Shown in pieces: positions 1 to 8,548 of a stretch of 64,000 bases of DNA. The DNA is from Oscillospiraceae bacterium (lineage in GTDB: Bacteria > Bacillota > Clostridia > Oscillospirales > Ruminococcaceae). The position numbers and the translations under genes were made by a program. The notes under the pieces are model-generated. The model searched no databases and had not been told where the DNA came from. It saw nothing but the letters and a program-made list of their open reading frames with translations. How positions within the stretch are numbered: position 1 is the stretch's first letter; the number at the start of each line of letters is the position of its first letter. The stretch covers positions 1-64,000 of the forward strand of contig JAFWVK010000063.1 of the NCBI GenBank assembly GCA_017518255.1, given 5' to 3'.

Positions 1-402
1 ATCGGCAAGAATAAACTCGCTTCCGCCGAATTTGGAGACAGAAACACGCTTGTTTCCTTCCTGCACATAATACCGGTTCATGAATTCATATACCTTGATC
101 GCATCGCGGATGCCCTCCTCGCGATAGGAGGTATAGAGAGCAGACCATTTCATTGCGAACTCCGTCCCGCCCTCCAGAAGCGGCATGAAATTATAGGCAA
201 AAGCGTTGTTTCTTCCGGCTTCCTTGTTTCCGGTGATACGGTCAAGCGGAAGCTCAATCAGCCCCAGATGTGTTTCACCGACGGCGGATTTGACCTCTTC
301 AATTTCATCGAGAACCGGCAGATACGGAGAAATACCGTATTTTCCGGCGATTTTCACGGCTGTTTTTGCCAGCTTTCTGGCTTCGTTGTAATCCTGAATC
401 AT
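1..402 (-). CDS. BMP-family ABC substrate-binding-like protein, N-terminal part
   Basis: The reading frame is open from an ATG at 402, behind an AGGAGG site at 411-416, to the window edge, so only the first 134 residues are present. The visible stretch includes IELPLDRITG and YEFMNRYYVQEGNKRVS. This resembles the cytoplasmic-looking N-terminal segment that precedes the BMP (basic membrane protein) solute-binding domain in a clostridial family; that match is from memory of the family. No signal peptide is visible at the N-terminus. A ParB-like fold for the EGNKRVS region is possible. The gene has its own promoter at 473-501. The C-terminal binding domain lies outside the window, so the function is tentative. 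Confidence 0.5.
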   Translation of the reverse strand, partial: MIQDYNEARKLAKTAVKIAGKYGISPYLPVLDEIEEVKSAVGETHLGLIELPLDRITGNKEAGRNNAFAYNFMPLLEGGTEFAMKWSALYTSYREEGIRDAIKVYEFMNRYYVQEGNKRVSVSKFGGSEFILAD

Positions 403-472
403 ATCTGGTTCCTCCTGTTGTGCAGTATACGGCTCAAATAGGGGAATGCGTGCTCACACCATTCCAATTGTC

Positions 473-501
473 AGTATACCACAGAATCGCGCGAATGTCA
501 A
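473..501 (-). promoter_or_regulatory. Sigma-A promoter for the BMP-like gene
   Basis: On the minus strand TTGACA (496-501) and TATACT (473-478) are separated by 17 bp, about 65 bp upstream of the ATG at 402. Confidence 0.8.
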
Positions 502-596
502 GCAAAATCTCAGCGCTTCTGCACAAGGCTTTGCAGTATGTATCTCTGTTTCAGGCTGGAAAAGCGGCGGTCATAAGACAACTATCCCGACAAACT

Positions 597-628
597 GAGG
601 ACAGGTATCCGAAGGGATACCTGTCCTC
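597..628. terminator. Hairpin downstream of the 654-890 gene
   Basis: A perfect 14-bp stem (597-610 with 615-628) carries a 4-nt loop. It lies just beyond the stop of the minus-strand gene at 654. Neither side has a strong T-run, so termination efficiency is uncertain. Confidence 0.6.
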
Positions 629-653
629 TCATTGTGTATTTCAGCCGGATTAA

Positions 654-890
654 TTACAGTCCAAGTTGTTTGCCCTGTTTATCAAGCTCGGGCTGTTTAG
701 GCGGATTGATGCTCTTGGTTGCCTTGCGGTATTTCTCGACCGAATTTTTCACCTGCATAACACCGTGGCCGTCATGGTCTGCGAGGAATTTCTGAATGTA
801 GATTTTGTTGATCTTATCGGGAACGGCAGCCTTGAATTCCTTGCTTTCGCTGAGCGTTTTTGCGGTATCCTTAAACTGCTGCTCATTCAT
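654..890 (-). CDS. Small basic protein, probably the frameshifted C-terminus of the 887-4111 gene
   Basis: This 78-residue Lys-rich helical protein starts at an ATG that overlaps the stop of the upstream gene as ATGA. There is no clear ribosome site of its own. Reading this frame upstream of the ATG gives RNVLHKKFKN, which continues the charged, lysine-rich style of the large protein. In contrast, the last ten residues of the large ORF (GMFCIRNSRI) are atypical for it. I therefore infer that this is the C-terminal segment of the large protein, displaced by a one-base shift near 905-945. A separate translationally coupled gene is the alternative. No known domain is recognised. Confidence 0.5.
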   Translation of the reverse strand: MNEQQFKDTAKTLSESKEFKAAVPDKINKIYIQKFLADHDGHGVMQVKNSVEKYRKATKSINPPKQPELDKQGKQLGL

Positions 891-3800
891 ATTCTTGAAT
901 TTCTTATGCAGAACATTCCGTGATCGAATTGAACCATTTTATCAAGAACAAGCTCTGCGATGAGCTGCTTTGCCTGCTGCTGCTGTTCCGGGGTGAATTC
1001 AGATTTGAATGAGAGGCTGTCGAGTTCTTCAAAAGCATTTGTCGCGGTTTTAGCCGAAATCTTGTCGATTCCCTGCAGCTTCTCGTCATTGGAGCGATTC
1101 CGGTAAATCTCCTCGTTCTGCATTTTCATTTGAGTGATACCGTTTTCTTTCAGCCGTCTTACCGTTGAGTTCAGATTGGCATCCTGCTGCTGGATATTCC
1201 GTTCCTCTGTCACCTTTGCATCGAGGACAGCCTGTTTCTGCTCCTCCATTTTCTGGGTATATTCAGTCTTATGCGCAATATCTTTTTCGGCTCCTGCAAG
1301 ATTCAAACCATAGGCAATGGCATTCCGCGTCACGCTTCTGAGGTTGCCCATTGCATTGATGCGCAGCCAGCCCTTTTTGTTCGGCTCTTTTTCATTGATG
1401 AGCTGATTCCGCTTGTAGTTGATATACTTGTTTACGGACTCCTTTGCAGTATTTGCAGCGGCAGCAATCTGCTCCGGATTTCCGCTGCTGAGTGCGGTTT
1501 TGAGCGTCTTAGCATCCGCGATTGCATTCCGGTAAAAATCGCTTCCGCCGGAGACATTTTCTTTCTCAGCTTCTTTGATGAACTTGTCAAGGTCCTTTTC
1601 GGGAGAGGAGAGCGGTTTGCGGACGAGCTGACCGTAGCCTTTGTCGAGTGCGGCATCGTCAATCACGTTGATTTCATTTTGGAGGCTGTTCTTAACCTGC
1701 ACAATCGGCTGTTTCGGGTCAATTACGCCGAGTTTGTTTTTAAGCTGTTTTTGAGCGGACTCTGACATGCTTTTTGCGATGACAGAAGCATTATAGCGTG
1801 TTCTGCCGAAGCCTTTGGAATTGCCGGAGAACAGACCGCTGTGTGCTTCCTGATACTCTGCGGATGCCGTATTGAGGTCATTGAGCATGGAGGTGATGCC
1901 TTCATGCGTAATTGGTACCTCCTGACCTTTTTCATTGATCATCGTGCCGTTTTTGAGGTCGGCAAGGTTTTTCAGGCATGATGTCATTCTGTTGAAGGAC
2001 TTGGAATTCTTGTGTCCCGCCTTGTTCGTGGCACTGAGCGTATCGAGCAGCATCTTAGCCTGTGCGGAAAGGTCACCGACCATTGCTTCGTAGTTTTCGG
2101 CATCGGAGAGCGCCTTGACCTTGGAATCGCGCAGTGTTTCAAGCTCATGCTTGTCGCCCAGCATGATATGCTCGGCATCCTTCGGCATTTTCTCAAACTT
2201 CGAGCCGGAAATCTGTTTGGAAAAATCATCTGTGACATGATAGCCGTACTGAGCCGCATCGTGTCCCATCTTCGGAGCCGCAAAACTTTCTGCGATTTCG
2301 GGATGATTTTTCACATAGTTTTTCCAGCGCTCACTTTCACTGATAGAACCGAAGACTTCATTCTTGACCTCATGAATCGCCTTGAGTTCTTTTCCCTCTT
2401 TCGTGGTGTTGTAGATGACGTCCTTTGCGATTGCCTCAGCAATTTCGGGGGTAGCATTGTAAACGCCCGGCATATTATTTTCAAGGATATCCGCTTTCAG
2501 GTCTTTGACCTGCTTGTCAAATTTCTTTTTTGCCTTTGCTTCGCGCTCGCTGAGTTCCGTTCCGAGGTCGGTGATGAAACTCAGATTGGTTTTATCGACC
2601 GGGGTTGTGTTTTTAAGCGAATCGACAAACTCACTGACAGACTTTTTCTGTGCGAGGTCAACTCTGGAAGTGCCCAGAGACTTTGCTTCAATCAGTTTGC
2701 CGGCAGCATGGAACGAGCCGGAGAGATCTTCTCTGCCGTTTCCGCCGTAGCTGAGAAAGTTGTTCAGGCTTTCCTTCGTCTTGGCAGATTTTTCGCGTTC
2801 TTCCTTGCGAAGTGCCTGCTCAGTCTCGATCAGCTTGAACTTTTTGTTGTTTTCCTCGATAGCCTTGAGCTTATCAGGTGCATATTTTTCAAACGGCTCT
2901 TTGAATTTTTCCTGCACTTCCGGGGAGATTTGCTTTTGCAGGTTTTCCTTCAATTCGGTAAGTTTTTCGACAGAGATCGAAGCAACATTCATCAGATTTT
3001 TGTGCTGGAGGTTCTTTTCGTCGAATTCTTTCCCGTTTCCACTCAGGATTCTGTCCAGCTCTTCGTTTTTCTGCGTGGTGATAAATGAATTTGTAGAAGA
3101 AATCGCACGGTCAACAATCTGCATGATAGTTTCGGGAGACTGCTTGTCGAAGCTGCCAAAATAGTTAAGATTGTTTCTGAGTGTATCATACGGACCGAAC
3201 ACGCCTTGCTGAGCCTTTTTCTTTGTCTCGTCGTCCATTGAATACATCATAGCTCCGAGCGAGACATTCTGCCAGACATTCAGATAGGCTTCAATCTTCT
3301 TGCTTTCCTGATAGAACTTGATATACGGGTCTGAATTCTCGACCGTCTTCAACTTCTCGTCTGCGAGCTGCTGGTCGGTCATGCCCTGGATTTCCTGAAC
3401 CTCATCCGAAAGCTCCTCAAACACACCGGATTTGTCGGTATGGTAAGGAACGATATCATAACCCATTTCTTTGCCGCCGTCATTCAGATTACATTCAAGC
3501 CTTAAACGGGCTTTCTCGATTTTTTCCGGTGAAAGATTTAGTTCCTTCCATGTCTTTTTCCCAAACGCCGCGATGTCGGGCCTTGAATTTATTTCTTTAT
3601 TAAATTCCGATTCAAAATCGTTGTATCGGTTTTCCATTCCATATTCTCTGATTGCACGGCCAAGATCGTGAGCGATTGATTCGACATTCTTTGCTCTGTT
3701 CATGGCTGCAGAGCCTCTTGTCGCGGCTGCTGCGAGCTTTTCCACAGATTTCGGGTCATCTGCGTAATGCTCGGTTCCGGGGATTTCTTTGTTTTTGATC

Positions 3801-4111
3801 TTTTCCTCGAACTTTTCCATGACGTCGATTGTCTGGCTGATATATTTAATTTTGCGCTGCATGCATTCTTCTCGCATCTGAGTGATGAATACGGCAGCTT
3901 CATGCGGGTCAGAGCTTCCGAGAATTCCCTTGACCTGGTCCGTGAATGCATCCAGTTCCGTAAGATCCTCCTCAGGCGTGCCGATTGAGGGTTGTACTCT
4001 CTCCTGCATTTCTTCCAGATTATCCATTAAGCCCGAAACATCTTTTGCATCATAAAACTTCCGGACATTCTCTTTGACTTCCTTTGCTCTCTGTTCCTTT
4101 GATTTCGGCAT
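887..4111 (-). CDS. Giant charged coiled-coil protein of unknown function
   Basis: The start at 4111 (MPKSKEQRAK) is chosen because a perfect AGGAGG lies just upstream; an in-frame ATG 41 codons earlier lacks one. The 1074-residue product is almost wholly hydrophilic and helical, rich in Lys, Glu, Asn and Ala. It has long heptad-like stretches, no signal peptide, no transmembrane segment and no cysteine pattern. The predicted place is the cytoplasm. I recognise no family. A structural, scaffold or phage-derived filament role would fit but is speculation. The 3' end appears frameshifted into the 654-890 frame. The long opposite-strand frames inside it are shadows. Confidence 0.75.
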   Translation of the reverse strand: MPKSKEQRAKEVKENVRKFYDAKDVSGLMDNLEEMQERVQPSIGTPEEDLTELDAFTDQVKGILGSSDPHEAAVFITQMREECMQRKIKYISQTIDVMEKFEEKIKNKEIPGTEHYADDPKSVEKLAAAATRGSAAMNRAKNVESIAHDLGRAIREYGMENRYNDFESEFNKEINSRPDIAAFGKKTWKELNLSPEKIEKARLRLECNLNDGGKEMGYDIVPYHTDKSGVFEELSDEVQEIQGMTDQQLADEKLKTVENSDPYIKFYQESKKIEAYLNVWQNVSLGAMMYSMDDETKKKAQQGVFGPYDTLRNNLNYFGSFDKQSPETIMQIVDRAISSTNSFITTQKNEELDRILSGNGKEFDEKNLQHKNLMNVASISVEKLTELKENLQKQISPEVQEKFKEPFEKYAPDKLKAIEENNKKFKLIETEQALRKEEREKSAKTKESLNNFLSYGGNGREDLSGSFHAAGKLIEAKSLGTSRVDLAQKKSVSEFVDSLKNTTPVDKTNLSFITDLGTELSEREAKAKKKFDKQVKDLKADILENNMPGVYNATPEIAEAIAKDVIYNTTKEGKELKAIHEVKNEVFGSISESERWKNYVKNHPEIAESFAAPKMGHDAAQYGYHVTDDFSKQISGSKFEKMPKDAEHIMLGDKHELETLRDSKVKALSDAENYEAMVGDLSAQAKMLLDTLSATNKAGHKNSKSFNRMTSCLKNLADLKNGTMINEKGQEVPITHEGITSMLNDLNTASAEYQEAHSGLFSGNSKGFGRTRYNASVIAKSMSESAQKQLKNKLGVIDPKQPIVQVKNSLQNEINVIDDAALDKGYGQLVRKPLSSPEKDLDKFIKEAEKENVSGGSDFYRNAIADAKTLKTALSSGNPEQIAAAANTAKESVNKYINYKRNQLINEKEPNKKGWLRINAMGNLRSVTRNAIAYGLNLAGAEKDIAHKTEYTQKMEEQKQAVLDAKVTEERNIQQQDANLNSTVRRLKENGITQMKMQNEEIYRNRSNDEKLQGIDKISAKTATNAFEELDSLSFKSEFTPEQQQQAKQLIAELVLDKMVQFDHGMFCIRNSRI

Positions 4112-4145
4112 AATTGTTTCCTCCTTGAATATTCTCGGTTCTTTA

Positions 4146-4178
4146 ACCGGTTTCATAAGGAATACCGTTAAAACCGGT
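4146..4178. repeat. Inverted repeat upstream of the coiled-coil gene
   Basis: ACCGGTTT (4146-4153) and AAACCGGT (4171-4178) are perfect 8-bp arms around a 17-nt loop, 35 bp upstream of the ATG at 4111. No convincing promoter was found between it and the next gene. It could be an operator or a leader hairpin. Confidence 0.3.
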
Positions 4179-4267
4179 AATCGGGTGCAGCTTTTTGAAA
4201 AAACGGCTGCCGGTTTTATGTCGGGCAATGACAAATACAGACAGAATATGAAGTATGCATAATCTGT

Positions 4268-4684
4268 TTAGCTGATCGGGATGATCGGAAGCTCGATCAC
4301 GCCGTCCTGTTTTGCCTTAGAAGACGAAGTAGATTCGGGTTCCCGTGTCTGAGGAATAGACTTCGTTGCAGCGGAAGACTTACCGGTGCCGGACTGACTG
4401 CCTGTTGCGGCTGTCCCTTCCGTAACGGTTGCTGACAGACTTGAGCCGCCGGTTTGTGAAGATGTTGCCGGGTCTGTTTGGGCTTCGGTTTCGGTTTCGG
4501 TTTTAGCAGTCGTTGTTCCGGATATTGCTGCGGTCTGCTCCGGTTCCGATGTCGTGCCTGCTGAATCGGTGACGTCTGCCGGGGAGCTTTCCTGTGAAGC
4601 ATCGCCGCCGGATTTGCTGCTGCTTCCGCCGCATGCAGTCAGCAAAAGCGCAGCTGATAAAACAATCGGTATCAGTTTTTTCAT
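4268..4684 (-). CDS. Ser/Thr-rich lipoprotein of unknown function
   Basis: The 138-residue product has a type II signal peptide: KK at positions 2-3, a hydrophobic core and the lipobox LTAC with Cys18. It should be lipid-anchored on the outer face of the membrane. Almost all of the rest is Ser, Thr, Gly, Ala and Glu with runs such as TETETEAQTDP. This looks like a disordered stalk without a globular domain. It ends in a hydrophobic IELPIIPIS tail. It may be a degenerate or minimal relative of lipoproteins whose domain has been lost. It has its own sigma-A promoter (4716-4744), divergent from the ECF sigma gene. Confidence 0.75.
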   Translation of the reverse strand: MKKLIPIVLSAALLLTACGGSSSKSGGDASQESSPADVTDSAGTTSEPEQTAAISGTTTAKTETETEAQTDPATSSQTGGSSLSATVTEGTAATGSQSGTGKSSAATKSIPQTREPESTSSSKAKQDGVIELPIIPIS

Positions 4685-4715
4685 AAATTCTCCTTTGCAG
4701 ATTAATATTTTTTAT

Positions 4716-4744
4716 ATTTTATCATATCAGTACACAGATGTCAA
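4716..4744 (-). promoter_or_regulatory. Sigma-A promoter for the lipoprotein gene
   Basis: TTGACA (4739-4744) and TAAAAT (4716-4721) on the minus strand are separated by 17 bp. Confidence 0.75.
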
Positions 4745-4763
4745 GTTTTTCCCGCCCGTTTGC

Positions 4764-4792
4764 TTTACAAAAAAGAAAAAATGCGGTATAAT
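4764..4792 (+). promoter_or_regulatory. Promoter for the ECF sigma operon
   Basis: TTTACA (4764-4769) and a perfect TATAAT (4787-4792) have 17-bp spacing. It looks like a housekeeping promoter, so the ECF factor need not depend only on autoregulation. Confidence 0.75.
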
Positions 4793-4859
4793 ATCTGTTA
4801 CTTTCGCGCTTCCGTTCCCGTCTTATCAGACAGAAGCGGATACAGAGAGGAGGGTATTC

Positions 4860-5417
4860 ATGACGGATTCAGAACTTCTTGCACTCTTTCAGGCGCGTGA
4901 TGAGCGTGCGCTGAAAGAAACGGAAACAGCTTACGGCAATCTGTGCCGCTGTCTGGCTGTACGTATTCTGGGCGATCGACAGGATGCAGAAGAGTGTGTC
5001 AACGATGTTCTGATGAAGCTGTGGAATGCCGTCCCGCCTCTGAACCCGGACAATCTCAGAGCCTATCTTGCAGCGGTTACACGGAATCTCTGCTTTGACA
5101 GGCTTTCTGCTGCAAACTGTGCAAAACGCGGCAGGGGGCAGCTCCCGGAAGTTTTGGAGGAACTTTCTGACGATCTCGCTTCGGACGAAAACCCGGAATC
5201 CTGTCTGGACAGAATAGCACTTCAGGACAGCATTTCGCGGTTTCTGAAAACATTGCCGCATGACAACCGAATGATTTTTCTTGCAAGATACTGGAGCTTT
5301 CAGCCGATTGCGGAAATAGCGGCACAGCACGGTTCGACTGTCGGGCGCGTCAAAATGATTCTGAAACGGACAAAAGATAAATTAAAGGTACATCTTGAAA
5401 AGGAGGGGCTGCTGTGA
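4860..5417 (+). CDS. ECF-type RNA polymerase sigma factor
   Basis: The start is the ATG at 4860, behind GAGAGGAGG. The 185-residue size is typical of ECF sigma-70 factors. Region 2 is visible at about residues 20-60 (DRQDAEECVNDVLMKLWNAV). Region 4 with its helix-turn-helix is at about 122-178 (LPHDNRMIFLARYW, then EIAAQHGSTVGRVKMIL). There is no SnoaL-like extension. The stop overlaps the GTG start of the next gene by 4 nt, the usual sigma/anti-sigma coupling. The family role is redirecting RNA polymerase to an envelope-stress or signal-specific regulon; the signal is not visible here. Confidence 0.93.
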   Translation: MTDSELLALFQARDERALKETETAYGNLCRCLAVRILGDRQDAEECVNDVLMKLWNAVPPLNPDNLRAYLAAVTRNLCFDRLSAANCAKRGRGQLPEVLEELSDDLASDENPESCLDRIALQDSISRFLKTLPHDNRMIFLARYWSFQPIAEIAAQHGSTVGRVKMILKRTKDKLKVHLEKEGLL

Positions 5418-7075
5418 AAGAATTTGATTTTCTGGAAGCGATGAACGGCATTCCGGAAGAATATGTCAAAGAACTGACTGACTGGCAGCAGGCGGGAACA
5501 CAGCTTTCCGAAGATTCGGCGGAACAAACAGCCGTACAGTCCTGTAAAGCAGCCGGAAAGGAGGAACTTTTTATGAAGAAACAAAATAATGAGATCTCTG
5601 TCAAATGGCTCAGACCTGCAACCCTCGCCGTGATCGGCACAATGGCTGCATGCTGTGCGCTGGTGCTGTATTTCGGTGTAAAGGGACGCCGCAGCAATGA
5701 GAAAGCGATGACCCGGAGCCCGGCAGCGCAGATTTCCGAGCAGGATTTGTCTGTCTCTGCCGGTTTTCCGGAGGAGCGCAGTCTTCCGGAATATGCGGTG
5801 TATAATCCAGACAGAAACGAATACTATGACGGCAGAACCCTTGCATGGGACAGCGAATCCAAACACTATCAGCTCGTAAATCAGACGGATGCCGAGCGGA
5901 TAGAGAATGTCAAAAACGCAAATCCGGATGATTATGTGGTCTGGAATAACGATCTGCAAATGTATGTGCTGACGGAAAAGGAAAGACCGATCGGCGTTGA
6001 CAGCGAGCTGTTCTTCCCGCTGATTCCGTATGAGAAGAAAGTGCCGGAGGAACTGGTTTCCGCATTTGCCGCATATCAGAGCGCAAATGATGCCTACTGG
6101 GAGGCAGAAAAAGAACGGAATCCCGCTTGGGAAGCAATGTCTTATCATCCGGGCGATCCGGAGGCTCCGGGCAAGCTCGCAGAGACCGCGCTCCGTTACT
6201 GGGAGGAATGCTGCGAAATCGCCGTTACGGACGGCACATACCGCGGATATGCACAGGCGGCGGTAAATTTCGTTTTGGATACAAAGCTTTGGAATTCCAA
6301 GGGTGCATTCAATCAATATATGATGCAGAAAAACTATATACAGGCTGTGCAGGAGATTCAGGCACGCGGCGATGCCCTCACTGCAGAGGACTGCGCAAAT
6401 ATGCAGGAGAAGTACGGATATCTGATTGCACCGGCTCTGAGTGGTGCCGGCAAGCTTGATCTGCTGCAAATTAACCCCGATCTGCCCTGCACCGATCCGG
6501 CAAAGATTGAGAAACTTGCGTATATTTTCACTAAGAAAGGCGGAAATCCGATCCCGAAGGTCGTTACAACAACAGCGGCAACGACAAAAGAAACAGAATT
6601 CACAACAACCGCAACGACAGCGAATACAGAATCCCCGCTGCCGGAGCTGACCGTTCCGGATACCTATCCGGGTGCTTCGATGTCATTCAGCACCTCGGTT
6701 CTTGCTGCGGATAACCGCTGGGTTCCCTGCAAGGAGGAATGGGTGGAAAACGCGGCACAGATCGAAAAAGATTGGCGTGAACTGATCGAAGGTTTTGGCA
6801 GCAATGAGATCGAAGACTGGCAAAAGCAGTTCGATTTCGACGGCGGCGGCTTCATGCTCCGCTTCACAGACGGCAATAAGACCGTGACCTACGAGTTGTT
6901 CAGTGAAGGACTGTATATCCGCACCACGGAGGACGAAACCGGAACGCATACTGCGCATTGCAGAGATTCTTCCGGTTATGAGGAGAAACTGGTGTGGGCA
7001 ATCCAGAAACAGTTTACTTCGCATAATTATCAGTGGACCCAACCCTGCCAGCCCGTCCATTTTGAGACGGAGTAA
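5414..7075 (+). CDS. Membrane-anchored putative anti-sigma partner with a large extracellular domain
   Basis: The gene starts with GTG overlapping the sigma-factor stop (GTGA), so the two are translationally coupled. The 553-residue product has a cytoplasmic head of about 65 residues (MKEFDFLEAMNGIPEEYVKE), one transmembrane segment at about 66-89, and an extracellular part of some 460 residues. That part contains a Thr-rich linker around 380-410 followed by a C-terminal domain. Single-pass topology next to an ECF sigma gene fits an anti-sigma factor. However, a zinc-binding HxxxCxxC anti-sigma motif is absent from the head, so the role is inferred from context. The extracellular domain is not one I recognise. 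Confidence 0.7.
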   Translation: MKEFDFLEAMNGIPEEYVKELTDWQQAGTQLSEDSAEQTAVQSCKAAGKEELFMKKQNNEISVKWLRPATLAVIGTMAACCALVLYFGVKGRRSNEKAMTRSPAAQISEQDLSVSAGFPEERSLPEYAVYNPDRNEYYDGRTLAWDSESKHYQLVNQTDAERIENVKNANPDDYVVWNNDLQMYVLTEKERPIGVDSELFFPLIPYEKKVPEELVSAFAAYQSANDAYWEAEKERNPAWEAMSYHPGDPEAPGKLAETALRYWEECCEIAVTDGTYRGYAQAAVNFVLDTKLWNSKGAFNQYMMQKNYIQAVQEIQARGDALTAEDCANMQEKYGYLIAPALSGAGKLDLLQINPDLPCTDPAKIEKLAYIFTKKGGNPIPKVVTTTAATTKETEFTTTATTANTESPLPELTVPDTYPGASMSFSTSVLAADNRWVPCKEEWVENAAQIEKDWRELIEGFGSNEIEDWQKQFDFDGGGFMLRFTDGNKTVTYELFSEGLYIRTTEDETGTHTAHCRDSSGYEEKLVWAIQKQFTSHNYQWTQPCQPVHFETE

Positions 7076-7087
7076 GAGAAAAAGCAG

Positions 7088-7110
7088 AGCCGCCCTGCAT
7101 CGGGGCGGCT
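7088..7110 (+). terminator. GC-rich hairpin after the ECF operon
   Basis: AGCCGCCC (7088-7095) and GGGCGGCT (7103-7110) form an 8-bp stem 12 nt after the stop. It lacks a T-run, so it may only attenuate read-through into the glycosylase gene. Confidence 0.45.
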
Positions 7111-7143
7111 TGTGCTGCTCTCAGAAAGAAAGGCTTTGTCAGT

Positions 7144-7638
7144 ATGAAATATCAGCAGATTCAGCACCCGATCCCTCCGCTTTTTGACGAAAACTCAGAG
7201 ATTCTGATTCTCGGCAGCTTTCCCTCCGTGAAATCCCGTGAGTCCGGCTTCTTCTACGGGCATCCGCAGAACCGCTTCTGGCGGGTAACGGCTTCGGTGT
7301 TCTCGGATACCGTGCCGCAGACTGTCCCCGAAAAGCGCTGCTTTCTCCTCCGGCATCATATCGCCGTATGGGATGTGATTGCCTCCTGTGAAATTGCCGG
7401 CTCCTCTGACAGCAGTATCCGGAATGTCGTCCCGAATGACCTTTCCGTGATTCTGAATGCGGCAAACATTCGCCGTATTTTTGTCAACGGCGGAACCGCT
7501 GACCGCTTCTATCAGAAATATCAGCTCCCGCGGACAGGCATTCCGGCAGTAAAGCTGCCTTCGACCAGCCCGGCGAATGCCGCATGGGGCTTTGCACGGC
7601 TCTGTGAAGCGTGGGCAGTTTTGCGGGCAGGGGACTGA
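7144..7638 (+). CDS. DNA-deoxyinosine (hypoxanthine) glycosylase, UDG superfamily
   Basis: The 164-residue protein carries the superfamily N-motif GSFPSVKSRESGFFYGHPQN, followed by RFW. A second conserved element is the C-terminal LPSTSPANA. These match the family-6 hypoxanthine-DNA glycosylases, which excise deaminated adenine from DNA in base excision repair in the cytoplasm. The ATG at 7144 has a weak GAAAGG site about 10 nt upstream. No promoter of its own is obvious, so read-through from the ECF operon is possible. A Mug-like uracil/thymine glycosylase is the main alternative. Confidence 0.85.
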   Translation: MKYQQIQHPIPPLFDENSEILILGSFPSVKSRESGFFYGHPQNRFWRVTASVFSDTVPQTVPEKRCFLLRHHIAVWDVIASCEIAGSSDSSIRNVVPNDLSVILNAANIRRIFVNGGTADRFYQKYQLPRTGIPAVKLPSTSPANAAWGFARLCEAWAVLRAGD

Positions 7639-7756
7639 ATCGCACTCTACCGTCTGAAACCCGGCACTCTACTGCCGGTAGAATATGCGAATATACGTGC
7701 TTTTCAGAGGTAGAATTCAGCGGGAACGGCTTTGGGGAAATCCTACGGAATTTCGG

Positions 7757-7785
7757 TTGATGTTTTCTGTGAATCGGTGTATAAT
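7757..7785 (+). promoter_or_regulatory. Sigma-A promoter for the hemolysin III gene
   Basis: TTGATG (7757-7762) and TATAAT (7780-7785) are 17 bp apart, followed by GGAGG at 7805-7809 and the ATG at 7818. Confidence 0.75.
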
Positions 7786-7817
7786 AGAAGCAGAAACATT
7801 GAACGGAGGTGTCCGCA

Positions 7818-8498
7818 ATGACAAAAGCATCCAGAATTCCTCTGCGTGAACGGCATCTGCCGGACTACACGCGCGGAGAAGAACTGATGAATATGGTGAC
7901 GCATATTGTCGGCGGGGCTGCCGGTCTGCTGATTCTGGTCGGCAGCGTGCTGATCGGCGCCAAGCACCGGAATCCGTGGGCAATTACAAGCGGCAGCATT
8001 TACGGGTTCCTGACCTGCTGCCTGTTTGTGATTTCCAGTGTCTATCACGGTTTGCCGGACGGCATGGGAAAGCGCGTCATGCAGGTCATAGATCACTGCA
8101 CAATCTATTTCATGATCTCCGGAACCTATACGCCGATTCTGCTGGTTGGCATCCGACAGCGTTCTCCGGTGACTGCATGGGTGATATTCGGAATTGAGTG
8201 GGGCTGTGCGATTGCGGCAGCGGTTTTCACGGCAATCGACCTGAAAAAATACAGCAGGCTGAGTATGATCTGCTATCTGGCAATGGGCTGGGCGATTATT
8301 ACCGTTCTGAGACCTACAATCCAAATTATGACAGTCAGGGGATTTCTCTGGCTGCTCGGCGGGGGAGTCTGCTATTCAATTGGTGCGGTACTGTACGGCC
8401 TTGGCAAAAAGCACCGGTATATGCACAGTATCTTTCATCTGTTTGTCAATGCCGGAAGCCTCATGCAGGCAATTGCAATCCTTTTGTTTGTGCTGTAA
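7818..8498 (+). CDS. Hemolysin III / PAQR-family seven-helix membrane protein
   Basis: The start is the ATG at 7818; an in-frame GTG at 7809 overlaps the GGAGG and is rejected. The 226-residue protein has about seven transmembrane helices. It shows the PAQR signatures SSVYHGLPDG near helix 2, DHCTIYFMISGTYTPI, and HSIFHLFVN near the C-terminus. Together these supply the conserved Ser/His/Asp residues of the putative metal-dependent hydrolase site. Family members such as TrhA have been linked to membrane fluidity homeostasis; the hemolysin name is historical. It is monocistronic, with a promoter at 7757 and a terminator at 8507. Confidence 0.9.
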   Translation: MTKASRIPLRERHLPDYTRGEELMNMVTHIVGGAAGLLILVGSVLIGAKHRNPWAITSGSIYGFLTCCLFVISSVYHGLPDGMGKRVMQVIDHCTIYFMISGTYTPILLVGIRQRSPVTAWVIFGIEWGCAIAAAVFTAIDLKKYSRLSMICYLAMGWAIITVLRPTIQIMTVRGFLWLLGGGVCYSIGAVLYGLGKKHRYMHSIFHLFVNAGSLMQAIAILLFVL

Positions 8499-8506
8499 AA
8501 CAGAAC

Positions 8507-8548
8507 GCCCGGAGAATGTCGGTGACTGACGTTCTCCGGGCACTTTTT
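8507..8548. terminator. Bidirectional terminator between convergent genes
   Basis: GCCCGGAGAA (8507-8516) pairs with TTCTCCGGGC (8532-8541), followed by ACTTTTTT on the plus strand. Confidence 0.85.

Noticed and set aside
5300..6469. 389-codon minus-strand frame opposite the sigma/anti-sigma pair
   Set aside because: It is antisense to two coupled genes and its composition is not protein-like.
7639..7740. CTACCG/CGGTAG pairs between the glycosylase and hemolysin III genes as a terminator
   Set aside because: The arms are short and interrupted and no T-run follows, so support is too weak to list it.
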